Under the pieces are notes generated by a model, which was not told the DNA's origin, ran no database searches, and saw only the letters and a program-made list of their open reading frames with translations. DNA of 64,000 bases, from the NCBI RefSeq assembly GCF_000785535.1, contig NZ_CP007595.1, positions 3,370,439-3,434,438 on the forward strand. Reading direction: 5' to 3'. Source of the DNA: Arthrobacter sp. PAMC 25486 (GTDB lineage Bacteria; Actinomycetota; Actinomycetes; Actinomycetales; Micrococcaceae). Positions within the stretch are counted from its first letter, which is position 1, and every line of letters begins with the position of its first letter. The translations under genes were made by a program, and so were the position numbers. Below, piece by piece: positions 26,577 through 33,690 of the stretch.

Positions 26577-27541
26577 CCGTTCCGGAATTGGGTCGCCTGG
26601 GCTTTGGCGCCGCAGGCATCGGCAACCTCTACAAGGCCATGTCCGACGACGTTGCTGCCGCCACCATAGCGGCCGGCTGGGACGCGGGCTTGCGCTACTT
26701 TGACACGGCTCCGCACTATGGCCTGGGCCTGTCCGAGCGCCGCGTGGGCGCCTTCCTGACCACCAAGCCGCGGGATGAATTTGTCATCTCCACCAAGGTG
26801 GGACGCATCCTGGAACCCGTGGACAACCCCACCGGGGCCCGGGACACGCAGGGCTTTGACGTGCCGGCCGACGTGGTGCGGCGCTGGGATCCCTCCGAGG
26901 CCGGCATCCGCCGCAGCATCGAGGACTCTCTGGAACGCACGGGCCTGGATCGGATCGACATTGCCTACCTGCATGACCCGGACGTGTACGACCTCGAAGC
27001 CGGCATCAGCCAGGCACTGCCCGCCCTGGAAAAGCTGCGCGCCGAGGGCCTGATTTCGGCTATCGGCGTTGGCGCCAACTCTGCCGACGCACTCCGTGAC
27101 TGCGTTCTCGGTGCAGACCTCGACGTGATCATGCTGGCCGGGCGCTACTCGCTGCTGGAGCAGCCCGCAGCCGCAGACCTGATGCCGTTGTGCCTTGAAC
27201 GCGGCGTCGGCATTGTCAACGTTGGTGTTTACAACTCGGGACTGCTGGCCCGTCCGGTGGTGCCGGATGACGCAAACTACAACTATGCTCCGGCTCCGGC
27301 GGACATCCTGGCCCGCGCCAAGGCCCTTGCCGCCTGTTGCGACGAATTTGGTGTTGAGCTGCCGGCTGCGGCACTGCAGTTTGCTGCCGCCCACCCGTCC
27401 GTGGTGAGCGTGGTGGTGGGTGCATCCACACCGGCGCAGATTATTCAGACGGCTGCGCGCATGGAGGCCGCCATTCCTTCGGAATTGTGGGCTGCGTTGG
27501 TGTCCCGCGGGCTGCTCGATGAAGGTCTGGTTCATGCCTAG
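26573..27541 (+). CDS. Aldo/keto reductase, probable L-fucose 1-dehydrogenase
   Basis: Oxidises the sugar at C1 to the lactone with NAD(P). The 322 residues carry the aldo/keto reductase tetrad: Asp and Tyr in RYFDTAPHYGLGLSERRVG, Lys in ISTKVGR and His in IAYLHDPD. The C-terminal SVVVGASTP is the cofactor phosphate loop. It resembles D-threo-aldose/L-fucose dehydrogenases. The GTG at 26573 overlaps the mutarotase stop (GTGA). Its stop overlaps the start of the lactonase gene, which would open the product. The direction and substrate are inferred from this order. Confidence 0.88.
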   Translation: MTVPELGRLGFGAAGIGNLYKAMSDDVAAATIAAGWDAGLRYFDTAPHYGLGLSERRVGAFLTTKPRDEFVISTKVGRILEPVDNPTGARDTQGFDVPADVVRRWDPSEAGIRRSIEDSLERTGLDRIDIAYLHDPDVYDLEAGISQALPALEKLRAEGLISAIGVGANSADALRDCVLGADLDVIMLAGRYSLLEQPAAADLMPLCLERGVGIVNVGVYNSGLLARPVVPDDANYNYAPAPADILARAKALAACCDEFGVELPAAALQFAAAHPSVVSVVVGASTPAQIIQTAARMEAAIPSELWAALVSRGLLDEGLVHA

Positions 27542-28421
27542 CGCTTCAGGGGTTGGCGGTATTTCCATGAACGACGGCGGCGCTGCGGTCCGCCTGGATT
27601 CCCACCTGCACCTGTGGGAACTGGGTGAGGGCCGCTACTCATGGTTGCAGCCGTCCCACGGCGTGCTTTATGACAGCTTCACCGCCGAACAGGCACAGCA
27701 GACGTTGTTTGCAGCCGGGGTCCGGCAGGCAATTTTGGTCCAGGCCGATGACACCGCAGCGGACAACGAGGCGATGCTGGCCGCTGCCTCCGCCCACGAT
27801 TGGATTGTTGGCGTGGTCGGCTGGCTGCCGTTGGAAGATCGTGCCGAGGCGGCTTCGCTGCTTTCCCGGTGGGGTGCCAACCCGAAGTTCTGTGGCGTGC
27901 GGACGCTGATCCATGACGATCCGCGCCCTGACGTGCTTGAACTGGCTGCCGTTCGGGAGACCTTGGGGCTGCTGGAGAAGACCGGCCTGGCCTTTGACAT
28001 TCCGAACGCGTTCCCGCGACACCTTGGACAGGTGGCTGATGTGGCACGGGAGTTCCCTGAGCTGCCCATCGTGATTGACCACCTGGGCAAGCCGCCCCGA
28101 GGTGGCACCGCTTCGGAGCTGGCTGAGTGGGAGCGGCAGCTGCGAGTGGCGGCGGCCCTGCCCAACACCGTGGCCAAGGTTTCAGGGTTGTTTGAGGGTG
28201 GCACTGACTTCTCTTCGTCTGCCCTGGATCGCGTGTGGTCTGTGGCGCTGTCCGCTTTTGGGCCGCACCGGCTCATGTATGGCGGAGACTGGCCCGTGAG
28301 CCTGCTCGGTGCGCCCTACGCGGAGACGGTCAATGTTGCTGCGGAGCTCATCGACTCGCTCAGCCCGGCCGAGGCGCAGGCCGTGTGGGCTGGCACCGCC
28401 CGGAGGGTCTACGACCTCTAA
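27534..28421 (+). CDS. Amidohydrolase-family L-fuconolactonase
   Basis: Opens L-fucono-1,5-lactone to L-fuconate. The 295 residues are a metal-dependent amidohydrolase of the fuconolactonase/COG3618 group: HLHLW near the N-terminus, AILVQADDTAADNEAML, GVVGWLPLED, LPIVIDHLGKPP and RLMYGGDWPVS. ATG 27534 overlaps the dehydrogenase stop and has GAAGG eight bases upstream. The ATG at 27567, which gives a shorter leader before HLHLW, is possible. Last gene of the plus-strand fucose operon. It completes a five-step route from fucose to pyruvate and lactate. Confidence 0.9.
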   Translation: MPSASGVGGISMNDGGAAVRLDSHLHLWELGEGRYSWLQPSHGVLYDSFTAEQAQQTLFAAGVRQAILVQADDTAADNEAMLAAASAHDWIVGVVGWLPLEDRAEAASLLSRWGANPKFCGVRTLIHDDPRPDVLELAAVRETLGLLEKTGLAFDIPNAFPRHLGQVADVAREFPELPIVIDHLGKPPRGGTASELAEWERQLRVAAALPNTVAKVSGLFEGGTDFSSSALDRVWSVALSAFGPHRLMYGGDWPVSLLGAPYAETVNVAAELIDSLSPAEAQAVWAGTARRVYDL

Positions 28422-28663
28422 CAGGCGTTAGTTCCAGCCGGCCTGCAGTTGTGGCGGTAAAACAGCGGATTTTACACCAGTGACTGTTCCGTGGGTGATC
28501 CGGCCGGACCCCACCATCCCAGCTGTCAGGTCTCAAGCCGCTGACGTCTGATTTGTCTTCGGCAGGGACGCCGGGCGTGCCATCCTGGCCTTCCCGACGT
28601 TGCATGTCATGCCAGCTCCTTCCATCGCAGCGGCTACGCCAGGGTTCAGGTGGAAATGCGCGC

Positions 28664-28815
28664 CGAGAAGGGGGCAAACCCGCATGGTGCTGCACCTGTT
28701 TCGCCGAGAATGGGTCAGACTCGCGAGAAGGGCGGAACTTTGGTGGCATTTCGCGGCTCCGGGCCATTCTCGGCAAAACGGGGTGCCGCACGATGCGGCC
28801 CAGGGCCATTCTCGG
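28664..28815. repeat. Inverted CCGAGAATGG repeat cluster
   Basis: CGAGAAGGG/CGAGAATGGG occur on the plus strand at 28664, 28705 and 28724. CCGAGAATGG occurs inverted at 28773 and 28815. The spacings 28664-28705 and 28773-28815 are 41 and 42 bp, about four helical turns. The whole 611-bp convergent gap 28422-29032 shows no convincing gene; its first part has a GCAGTTGTGGCGGT stretch like the family G palindromes. Confidence 0.7.
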
Positions 28816-29032
28816 GACAGCACACACCCGCCGGCACGAGTTTCCAGCACCTGCGAAAGAAAAACGAGGACGGTGGCCAGTACCTGAGCAATGGTTCGCC
28901 AAACAGGCCTCGATCAGGGCGAGGGCCTGAAGGCGTGACGGTGAACCCGCCCACGGAACAATCACAACAGCGGCAATGGAAGGCGGATTCCGATGCATTT
29001 CCTGCATCTACTGCGTCACAGGTTCGGAAGGG

Positions 29033-29770
29033 TCAGGTGAGGGTGTGGAGCAGTGCGGTGATGCCGAGCAGGAACACAGAGAAGATGGGGAACAGCCACC
29101 GCGTGAGGATTTCGAGCCAGCGGGCCTTCACCGTCATGGCCGGGGCAGTGTCCAGCGGGCTAACGACCGGGTCCGGTGCCTCGCTCAGGGCTGTGACTGT
29201 GCCGGCCATTGAGAGGGCGACCATCAAGCCAGCGCTGATGACCAGGACCGGACCAGGCGGAAAGTCCAGGAACGCATCGCCAGCAACCTTAGGTGTCAGC
29301 GTTGCCGAGAGCACCCCGGCGGCCCCGCCCACAACAGGCACGGCAATCAGCGCCCAGAAGTGCCGGAGCAGAAACGGCAGGTACAGCGGCAGGGCAAGCA
29401 CGAGGGCTGCAAGGAAGGCCATGCTTGTCAGCTGCCAGCCGCCCAATAGCAGCCGTGTACCCTCGAGCCACGGAGCCAGGGCTGCCGAGAACACGAGGAA
29501 AACCACCAAGTTGGCGGTGCTCAGGGAGACGGTTGACTTCATGTCCTTCTTGATGGGCTTGATGGCACAGCCACTCAGTTCCGCCGCATACTCCCGCGGC
29601 GTGCCAAATGCCTCCTCGGGGGACTGGCCGGAATCGGCCAGGAACTCCTGAACCGTGGCGAGTGTGTCGCCGATGGACTTGCCGGAGACGTCGTTCAGCC
29701 GCAGCTCCATGGTCAGTGCGTCCAGCCATTTCTTGTGGGTGGCGGACTTCGCCGTTGCGTCCTTGGTCAT
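29033..29770 (-). CDS. HAAS-domain membrane protein paired with PadR regulator
   Basis: A 245-residue membrane protein. Residues 10-65 form a helical HAAS-like cytosolic domain (KKWLDALTMELRLNDVSGKS...EEAFGTPREYAAEL), followed by about six hydrophobic segments from residue 85 on. Such proteins are regularly encoded with PadR regulators, and the two are thought to form an antibiotic- or envelope-stress response pair. The ATG at 29770 has GAGGAG eight bases before it and overlaps the PadR stop by one base (TAATG). Function beyond the pairing is unknown. Confidence 0.82.
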   Translation of the reverse strand: MTKDATAKSATHKKWLDALTMELRLNDVSGKSIGDTLATVQEFLADSGQSPEEAFGTPREYAAELSGCAIKPIKKDMKSTVSLSTANLVVFLVFSAALAPWLEGTRLLLGGWQLTSMAFLAALVLALPLYLPFLLRHFWALIAVPVVGGAAGVLSATLTPKVAGDAFLDFPPGPVLVISAGLMVALSMAGTVTALSEAPDPVVSPLDTAPAMTVKARWLEILTRWLFPIFSVFLLGITALLHTLT

Positions 29771-30126
29771 TACGAAACTCCTCGATCGGTGGGGATGGCG
29801 AGAAACGCCGTCGTGCTTGTTGTGAAGGCGAGCCATTGCCGGCGCTGACGGGCCAATTCGTCGAGGCCGGCCGGGGTGAGGGAAAAGTACTTCCTGCCGG
29901 GGCCGCTTTCGCCGGGGCGCCATTCCACTGAAACCCAGCCGGCCGTTTCAAAGCGGGCCAGCAGCGGGTACAGGGTGCCGCCCTTGAAGGTGCCGAGGCC
30001 GGCCGCTTCCAGTGCGGTGATGATGGCGTAGCCATAGGTGGGGCCGTCCTTCAGGGCCTGCAGTGCGCAGAGGCCCAAGGATGCCCGGTTCCAATCGCCC
30101 GGCCACGGCTCTTCTGTTGAACTCAT
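29770..30126 (-). CDS. PadR-family transcriptional regulator
   Basis: A 118-residue winged-helix repressor of the PadR-like type. Recognisable parts are LGLCALQALKDGPTYGYAIITALEAAG, the recognition region FKGGTLYPLLARFETAGWV and the wing EWRPGESGPGRKYFSLT. The C-terminal dimer helix is short, as in subfamily 2. It is translationally coupled to the membrane-protein gene. Two direct copies of ACTAGATAG just upstream of the ATG suggest autoregulation. Confidence 0.92.
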   Translation of the reverse strand: MSSTEEPWPGDWNRASLGLCALQALKDGPTYGYAIITALEAAGLGTFKGGTLYPLLARFETAGWVSVEWRPGESGPGRKYFSLTPAGLDELARQRRQWLAFTTSTTAFLAIPTDRGVS

Positions 30127-30127
30127 G

Positions 30128-30153
30128 ACTAGATAGTATGTCTAACTAGATAG
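30128..30153. promoter_or_regulatory. Direct-repeat operator candidate before padR
   Basis: ACTAGATAG occurs at 30128-30136 and 30145-30153, 17 bp apart, immediately upstream of the padR ATG. TATGTCTA lies between them. Confidence 0.5.
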
Positions 30154-30195
30154 CCTGGCAAGTCAGGGTTTGAGGAAAACCGGGAACTTAAACAA

Positions 30196-30261
30196 CTAAC
30201 CCGCAGAAAGCGACGAAAAAACGCGGGTTAGCGCGGTTTTTTGCCATCTTCTGCAGGTTAG
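30196..30261. repeat. Palindrome, family F copy 1, with terminator-like core
   Basis: CTAACCCGCAGAA (30196-30208) pairs with TTCTGCAGGTTAG (30249-30261), one mismatch. Inside, AAAAAACGCG-GGTTAG-CGCGGTTTTTT forms a stem with T-runs in both directions, so it could end transcripts from either side. It lies between the GntR stop and the padR promoter. A related palindrome is at 35669-35734. Confidence 0.75.
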
Positions 30262-30279
30262 ATTGAAAAGTCGGAAGGG

Positions 30280-30951
30280 TTACAGCGCCTGACGGAGCCA
30301 GTGCTCCACTCCGCTGATGTGCACCGTCACGAGCGACTTGACCAGCTCGGCGTCACCGCGCTCCAGTGCCTCGATGATGGCAGTGTGCTCGGACAGGGTG
30401 CGGTCCACGGCCTTTTCCTGTGTCAGGCCGCGCCAGATGCGGGCGCGGATGGTGCTGCTGGAGAGCGAATCCAGGACGCTGGACATGTAGGCGTTGTCTG
30501 CGGCGGCCGTGATGAGGCTGTGGAAAATGAGGTCATGCTCAACGAGTGCCTCGACGCCGGTCTCTTCGCTGACGCTGTCCAGGGTGGAGTGCAGGGCCGC
30601 GAGCTGTTCGGCCGTGATTCGGCTGGCGGCGATGGCCGCCGCAGCGGGCTCGAGAATGCGGCGGACCTCGAAGATTTCCAGGATCGACCGATCCTGGTGC
30701 AGGTCCACGATAAAGCTCATTGCTTCGGTGAGCAGTTGGGGTTCCAGGCTGGTTACGTATGTGCCGTCCCCGCGGCGCACATCGAGGACCCGGATGATCT
30801 CCAATGCCTTGACAGCCTCACGCAGCGAGCTGCGCGACAGGCCCAGCTTCTCGCTGAGTTCCTTCTCCGGAGGCAAGCGGTCGCCGGCAGACAGCTCACC
30901 AGAGATGATCATGTCCTTGATTTTTGTGATTGCCTCGTCAGTTACAGCCAT
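30280..30951 (-). CDS. GntR/FCD-family regulator, probable fucose-locus regulator
   Basis: A 223-residue regulator. Residues 5-70 are the winged helix (ITKIKDMIISGELSAGDRLP, KLGLSRSSLREAVKALEI, GDGTYV). The FCD effector domain follows, with LEIFEVRRILEPAAAAIAA and a metal-site pattern in EHDLIFHSLITAAADN and SEHTAIIEALERGDAE. Its promoter carries GTCCGATGTTT, matching half of the palindrome between the divergent fucose operons 7 kb away, and no other regulator stands nearer the fucose genes. Control of the fucose operons is therefore a reasonable inference, not shown. Confidence 0.88.
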   Translation of the reverse strand: MAVTDEAITKIKDMIISGELSAGDRLPPEKELSEKLGLSRSSLREAVKALEIIRVLDVRRGDGTYVTSLEPQLLTEAMSFIVDLHQDRSILEIFEVRRILEPAAAAIAASRITAEQLAALHSTLDSVSEETGVEALVEHDLIFHSLITAAADNAYMSSVLDSLSSSTIRARIWRGLTQEKAVDRTLSEHTAIIEALERGDAELVKSLVTVHISGVEHWLRQAL

Positions 30952-30966
30952 ATCCGAAGTCTAATG

Positions 30967-30977
30967 GTCCGATGTTT
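30967..30977. promoter_or_regulatory. Half-operator upstream of the second GntR gene
   Basis: GTCCGATGTTT lies 16-26 bases upstream of the GntR ATG and ATATCCGAAG 1-10 bases upstream. It matches the right half of the fucose palindrome at 23496-23510 except for one base. Confidence 0.5.
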
Positions 30978-31014
30978 GCTTTGGCCGGAAGGCGACTCTC
31001 AATGTGACGGAATA

Positions 31015-31110
31015 CGCAGCGGCGGGGTGGAGAGTGCTGCGGCGTTGGCTGAAATACCCCGTTATCTGCAGGAGCGTTGGCTGAAATACCCCGTTATCTG
31101 CAGGAGCGTC
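31015..31110. repeat. 32-bp-period repeat array A3
   Basis: On the minus strand, units start at 31110, 31078 and 31046, exactly 32 bp apart. The first two read (G/A)ACGCTCCTGCAGATAAC then GGGGTATTTCAGCC and are identical but for the first base. The third begins AACGCCGCAGCA, the variant used in array A4. The array lies between the GntR promoter and tRNA-Ser. Confidence 0.88.
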
Positions 31111-31122
31111 TGCAAGGGGATA

Positions 31123-31157
31123 CAAAAATGCACCCCTCAACGAATTGAGGAGTGCAT
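31123..31157 (-). terminator. Intrinsic terminator of tRNA-Ser(GCT)
   Basis: ATGCAC-CCTCAA (31128-31140) pairs with TTGAGGA-GTGCAT (31145-31157). The minus strand continues with TTTTTG. Confidence 0.8.
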
Positions 31158-31161
31158 CATT

Positions 31162-31253
31162 TGGCGGAGACGGGGAGATTTGAACTCCCGGTGGAGTTTA
31201 ACCCCCACACTTCATTAGCAGTGAAGCCCATTCGGCCGCTCTGGCACGTCTCC
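31162..31253 (-). tRNA. tRNA-Ser (anticodon GCT)
   Basis: A 92-base class II cloverleaf with encoded CCA. The acceptor is GGAGACG/CGTCTCC, the anticodon stem CTTCA/TGAAG holds loop CTGCTAA, and a long variable arm (GTGGGGGTTAAACTCCAC) marks it as Ser. T-arm GGGAGTTCAAATCTCCC. Discriminator G. Confidence 0.95.
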
Positions 31254-31257
31254 AGCA

Positions 31258-31284
31258 CTGGCTAGGGTAGAAGCCCCTAACCAG
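31258..31284 (-). terminator. Weak hairpin after the S9 peptidase gene
   Basis: CTGGCTAGGG (31258-31267) pairs imperfectly with CCCCTAACCAG (31274-31284). No T-run follows on the minus strand. Confidence 0.35.
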
Positions 31285-31345
31285 CATCCCAAACTTTACC
31301 CAGTAATAGCCTCTCAAAGCAAAACGAGGGCCGGGGAAGCAAGAA

Positions 31346-33448
31346 TCACAGCTCTCCCGTCAGCGCCCGCCACAGGAATTCGTGCGACGCGGTGTGCAGC
31401 CGCGCCGCCTGTTCGTTGTTGCCGGCCCCGGCATGCCCGCCCTCCAGCGCCTCATGGAACCACACGGGGATCCCCATGGATTCCATCCGGGCCGCCATCT
31501 TCCTGGCTTGTACCGGCCCCACCCGGTCATCCGAGGTGGCGGTCCAAATGAACGTGGCCGGATATGTGACGTCGGAGCGCAGCAGGTGGTACGGGGAGAA
31601 CGACTTGATGAACTCCCATTGCTCCGGCACATCCGGGTCCCCGTACTCGGCAATCCAGGACGCCCCGGCGGAGAGCTTCGTGTAGCGGCGCATGTCCAGC
31701 AGCGGCACCCCGCACGAGATGGCACCAAACAGCTCCGGATACTGCGTGAGCATATTGCCCACCAGCAGCCCGCCATTGCTCCCGCCCGCACAGCCCAAAC
31801 GCGCCGGTGACGCCACCCCGCGCGCCGCCAAATCACGCGCCACGGCGGCAAAGTCCTCGTATGCCCGGTGCCGGTTCTTCTGTTGCGCTGCCGTGTGCCA
31901 GCTGGGCCCGTACTCGCCGCCGCCGCGAATGTTCGCCACCACGTACACGCCGCCGCGCTCCAGCCAGGTGCGCCCCGCCGCGCCGCTGTACGACGGCGTC
32001 CGCGACACCTCAAAGCCGCCGTAGCCACCGAGCAAGGTGGGATTCCCGCCGTCGAGCCTCAGATTCTTTGGTCCCACCTGGAAGTAAGGCACGCGCGTGC
32101 CATCGTCGGAGATGGCAAAGTGCTGCTCCACGCTGTAGTTTTCCGCCGTGAAGAACGACGGCGACTCCCGGACCAGCGCCGCTGCCTCACCGCCGGTGCC
32201 GCGAGAGTTCAGCGTGCCGCGCAGCACGGTGGAGGGGGTGAGGAAGCCGGTGGCGATGAGCCAGTAGTCGTTGCCGGCCTTGGGATCCTCGTCGTCGACG
32301 GCGTAGGCATCCACCGAATGCAGGGGAGGGCAGGCGTCCAGCTCAGTGGGCGCCCATCGGTTGGCAGGGTCCAACACGAGGATCTTCGAGGAGACGTCGG
32401 AGAGCAGGTTCAGCAGCAGGAAATCCCGGGTCCAGCTCCACGACTGCAGGGACTCGGCCGGTGACGGGGAAAAAATGGTCTGCAGCTCGCGACTGCCGGC
32501 CAGGAACGCCTCGAGTTCAATCGCCAGCAGGGTACCGGCGGCGTAGGCGGATCCAGCAACAGTCCAGTCGGTGCGGGGGCGCAGCAGCAACCACTCGTGG
32601 TGAAGGGAGACGTTCATGTCGTCGGGGACATCGATGTGCACCCAGTCCTCACCCACGCGCAGGTAACTGCGGCTGTTGAAGAAATCCAGCACGTCATAGG
32701 CGACGTCCCGCTCAAAACCGGGCGTGCTGCTGTGGGTGACGCCGCCGCTGAGGTGGTCCAGCGGGACCTCGAACAAGGGCGCCTTCGCGGCCAGCTCCAA
32801 CAGGGTTTCACCGCGGCGCAGCACCCGGGTGGCTGCCGGGTAGGAGGAGGCTGTCATGGAGCCCTCGCCGGTGTCGGTCCCCACGTACAGTGTGTCCGCA
32901 TCGAACCAGCTCAGCCGGGTCTTCGCCGTCGGAAGTTCAAAGCCGCCGGGCACAAAACCACGCGCGGAGAGGTCAAACTCCCGGTAGGAAACGGCGTCTC
33001 CGCCGTCGGGGGAGAGCGCCACCATCGCCTGGCGGTATTCCTCGCTGGGCGCGGGGCGCAGCAGCGAGGCCCCGGCCCAGAACCAGTCCTCGCCGGAGGA
33101 GGCGCACAAGGCGTCAACGTCGAGCAGCACCTCCCATTCAGGCGTATCACTGAGGTAGCTCTCCCAACCGGTGCGGCGCCACAGACCGCGCGGGTTCGCC
33201 TCATCGCGCCAAAAGTTGTAATACCAGTCCCCGCGTTTGGACACCATGGGGATGCGGTCCTTGGAGTCGAGCACCTCAAGCACCGAGGCCTCCAGCGCGG
33301 AGTATGCCGGGTTCACCAGCGCCGCATCCGTGCGGGCATTGCGCTCGCGGACCCAGTCCATGGCGTCGGCGCCGTGGATGTCCTCCAGCCAGAGAAATTC
33401 GTCGGCGGGTTGTTCGGCGATGGTCACGGGTGCGGGAGCTTCAGTCAT
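31346..33448 (-). CDS. Prolyl oligopeptidase family (S9) serine peptidase
   Basis: Cytosolic serine peptidase that trims short peptides, probably after proline. The 700 residues have the S9A layout: a short N-terminal PADEFLWLEDIHGADAMDWV, a beta-propeller over about residues 70-420, and a hydrolase domain with YGGFEVSRTPSYS, the nucleophile elbow GGSNGGLL, an acid in TSDDRVGPVQARK and the catalytic His in EGGHAGAGN. No export signal. Single gene, ATG 33448, on the minus strand. S9A enzymes usually have 680-720 residues, so it is full length. Confidence 0.93.
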   Translation of the reverse strand: MTEAPAPVTIAEQPADEFLWLEDIHGADAMDWVRERNARTDAALVNPAYSALEASVLEVLDSKDRIPMVSKRGDWYYNFWRDEANPRGLWRRTGWESYLSDTPEWEVLLDVDALCASSGEDWFWAGASLLRPAPSEEYRQAMVALSPDGGDAVSYREFDLSARGFVPGGFELPTAKTRLSWFDADTLYVGTDTGEGSMTASSYPAATRVLRRGETLLELAAKAPLFEVPLDHLSGGVTHSSTPGFERDVAYDVLDFFNSRSYLRVGEDWVHIDVPDDMNVSLHHEWLLLRPRTDWTVAGSAYAAGTLLAIELEAFLAGSRELQTIFSPSPAESLQSWSWTRDFLLLNLLSDVSSKILVLDPANRWAPTELDACPPLHSVDAYAVDDEDPKAGNDYWLIATGFLTPSTVLRGTLNSRGTGGEAAALVRESPSFFTAENYSVEQHFAISDDGTRVPYFQVGPKNLRLDGGNPTLLGGYGGFEVSRTPSYSGAAGRTWLERGGVYVVANIRGGGEYGPSWHTAAQQKNRHRAYEDFAAVARDLAARGVASPARLGCAGGSNGGLLVGNMLTQYPELFGAISCGVPLLDMRRYTKLSAGASWIAEYGDPDVPEQWEFIKSFSPYHLLRSDVTYPATFIWTATSDDRVGPVQARKMAARMESMGIPVWFHEALEGGHAGAGNNEQAARLHTASHEFLWRALTGEL

Positions 33449-33690
33449 GGCACCATCCTAGGCATCCGGTCTGAGCGCCGCGTGCCAGCCAGCTTTGCCA
33501 GCCGCCGCGGCCTCGACGTTCCAAGCTGCGCTGAACTGGAACCGGGTGTGCCGCATAACACTGACATGCGGCACGCCCGCCATGAGGTCAGCGCAGATTG
33601 GGACACAATCCATGCACGACGCCGGGACCCCGCCACTGCGCGGACCGGACCGGAAGGCAGCCCATCAGTTAAGCTCAAGGAGTGGAATCT

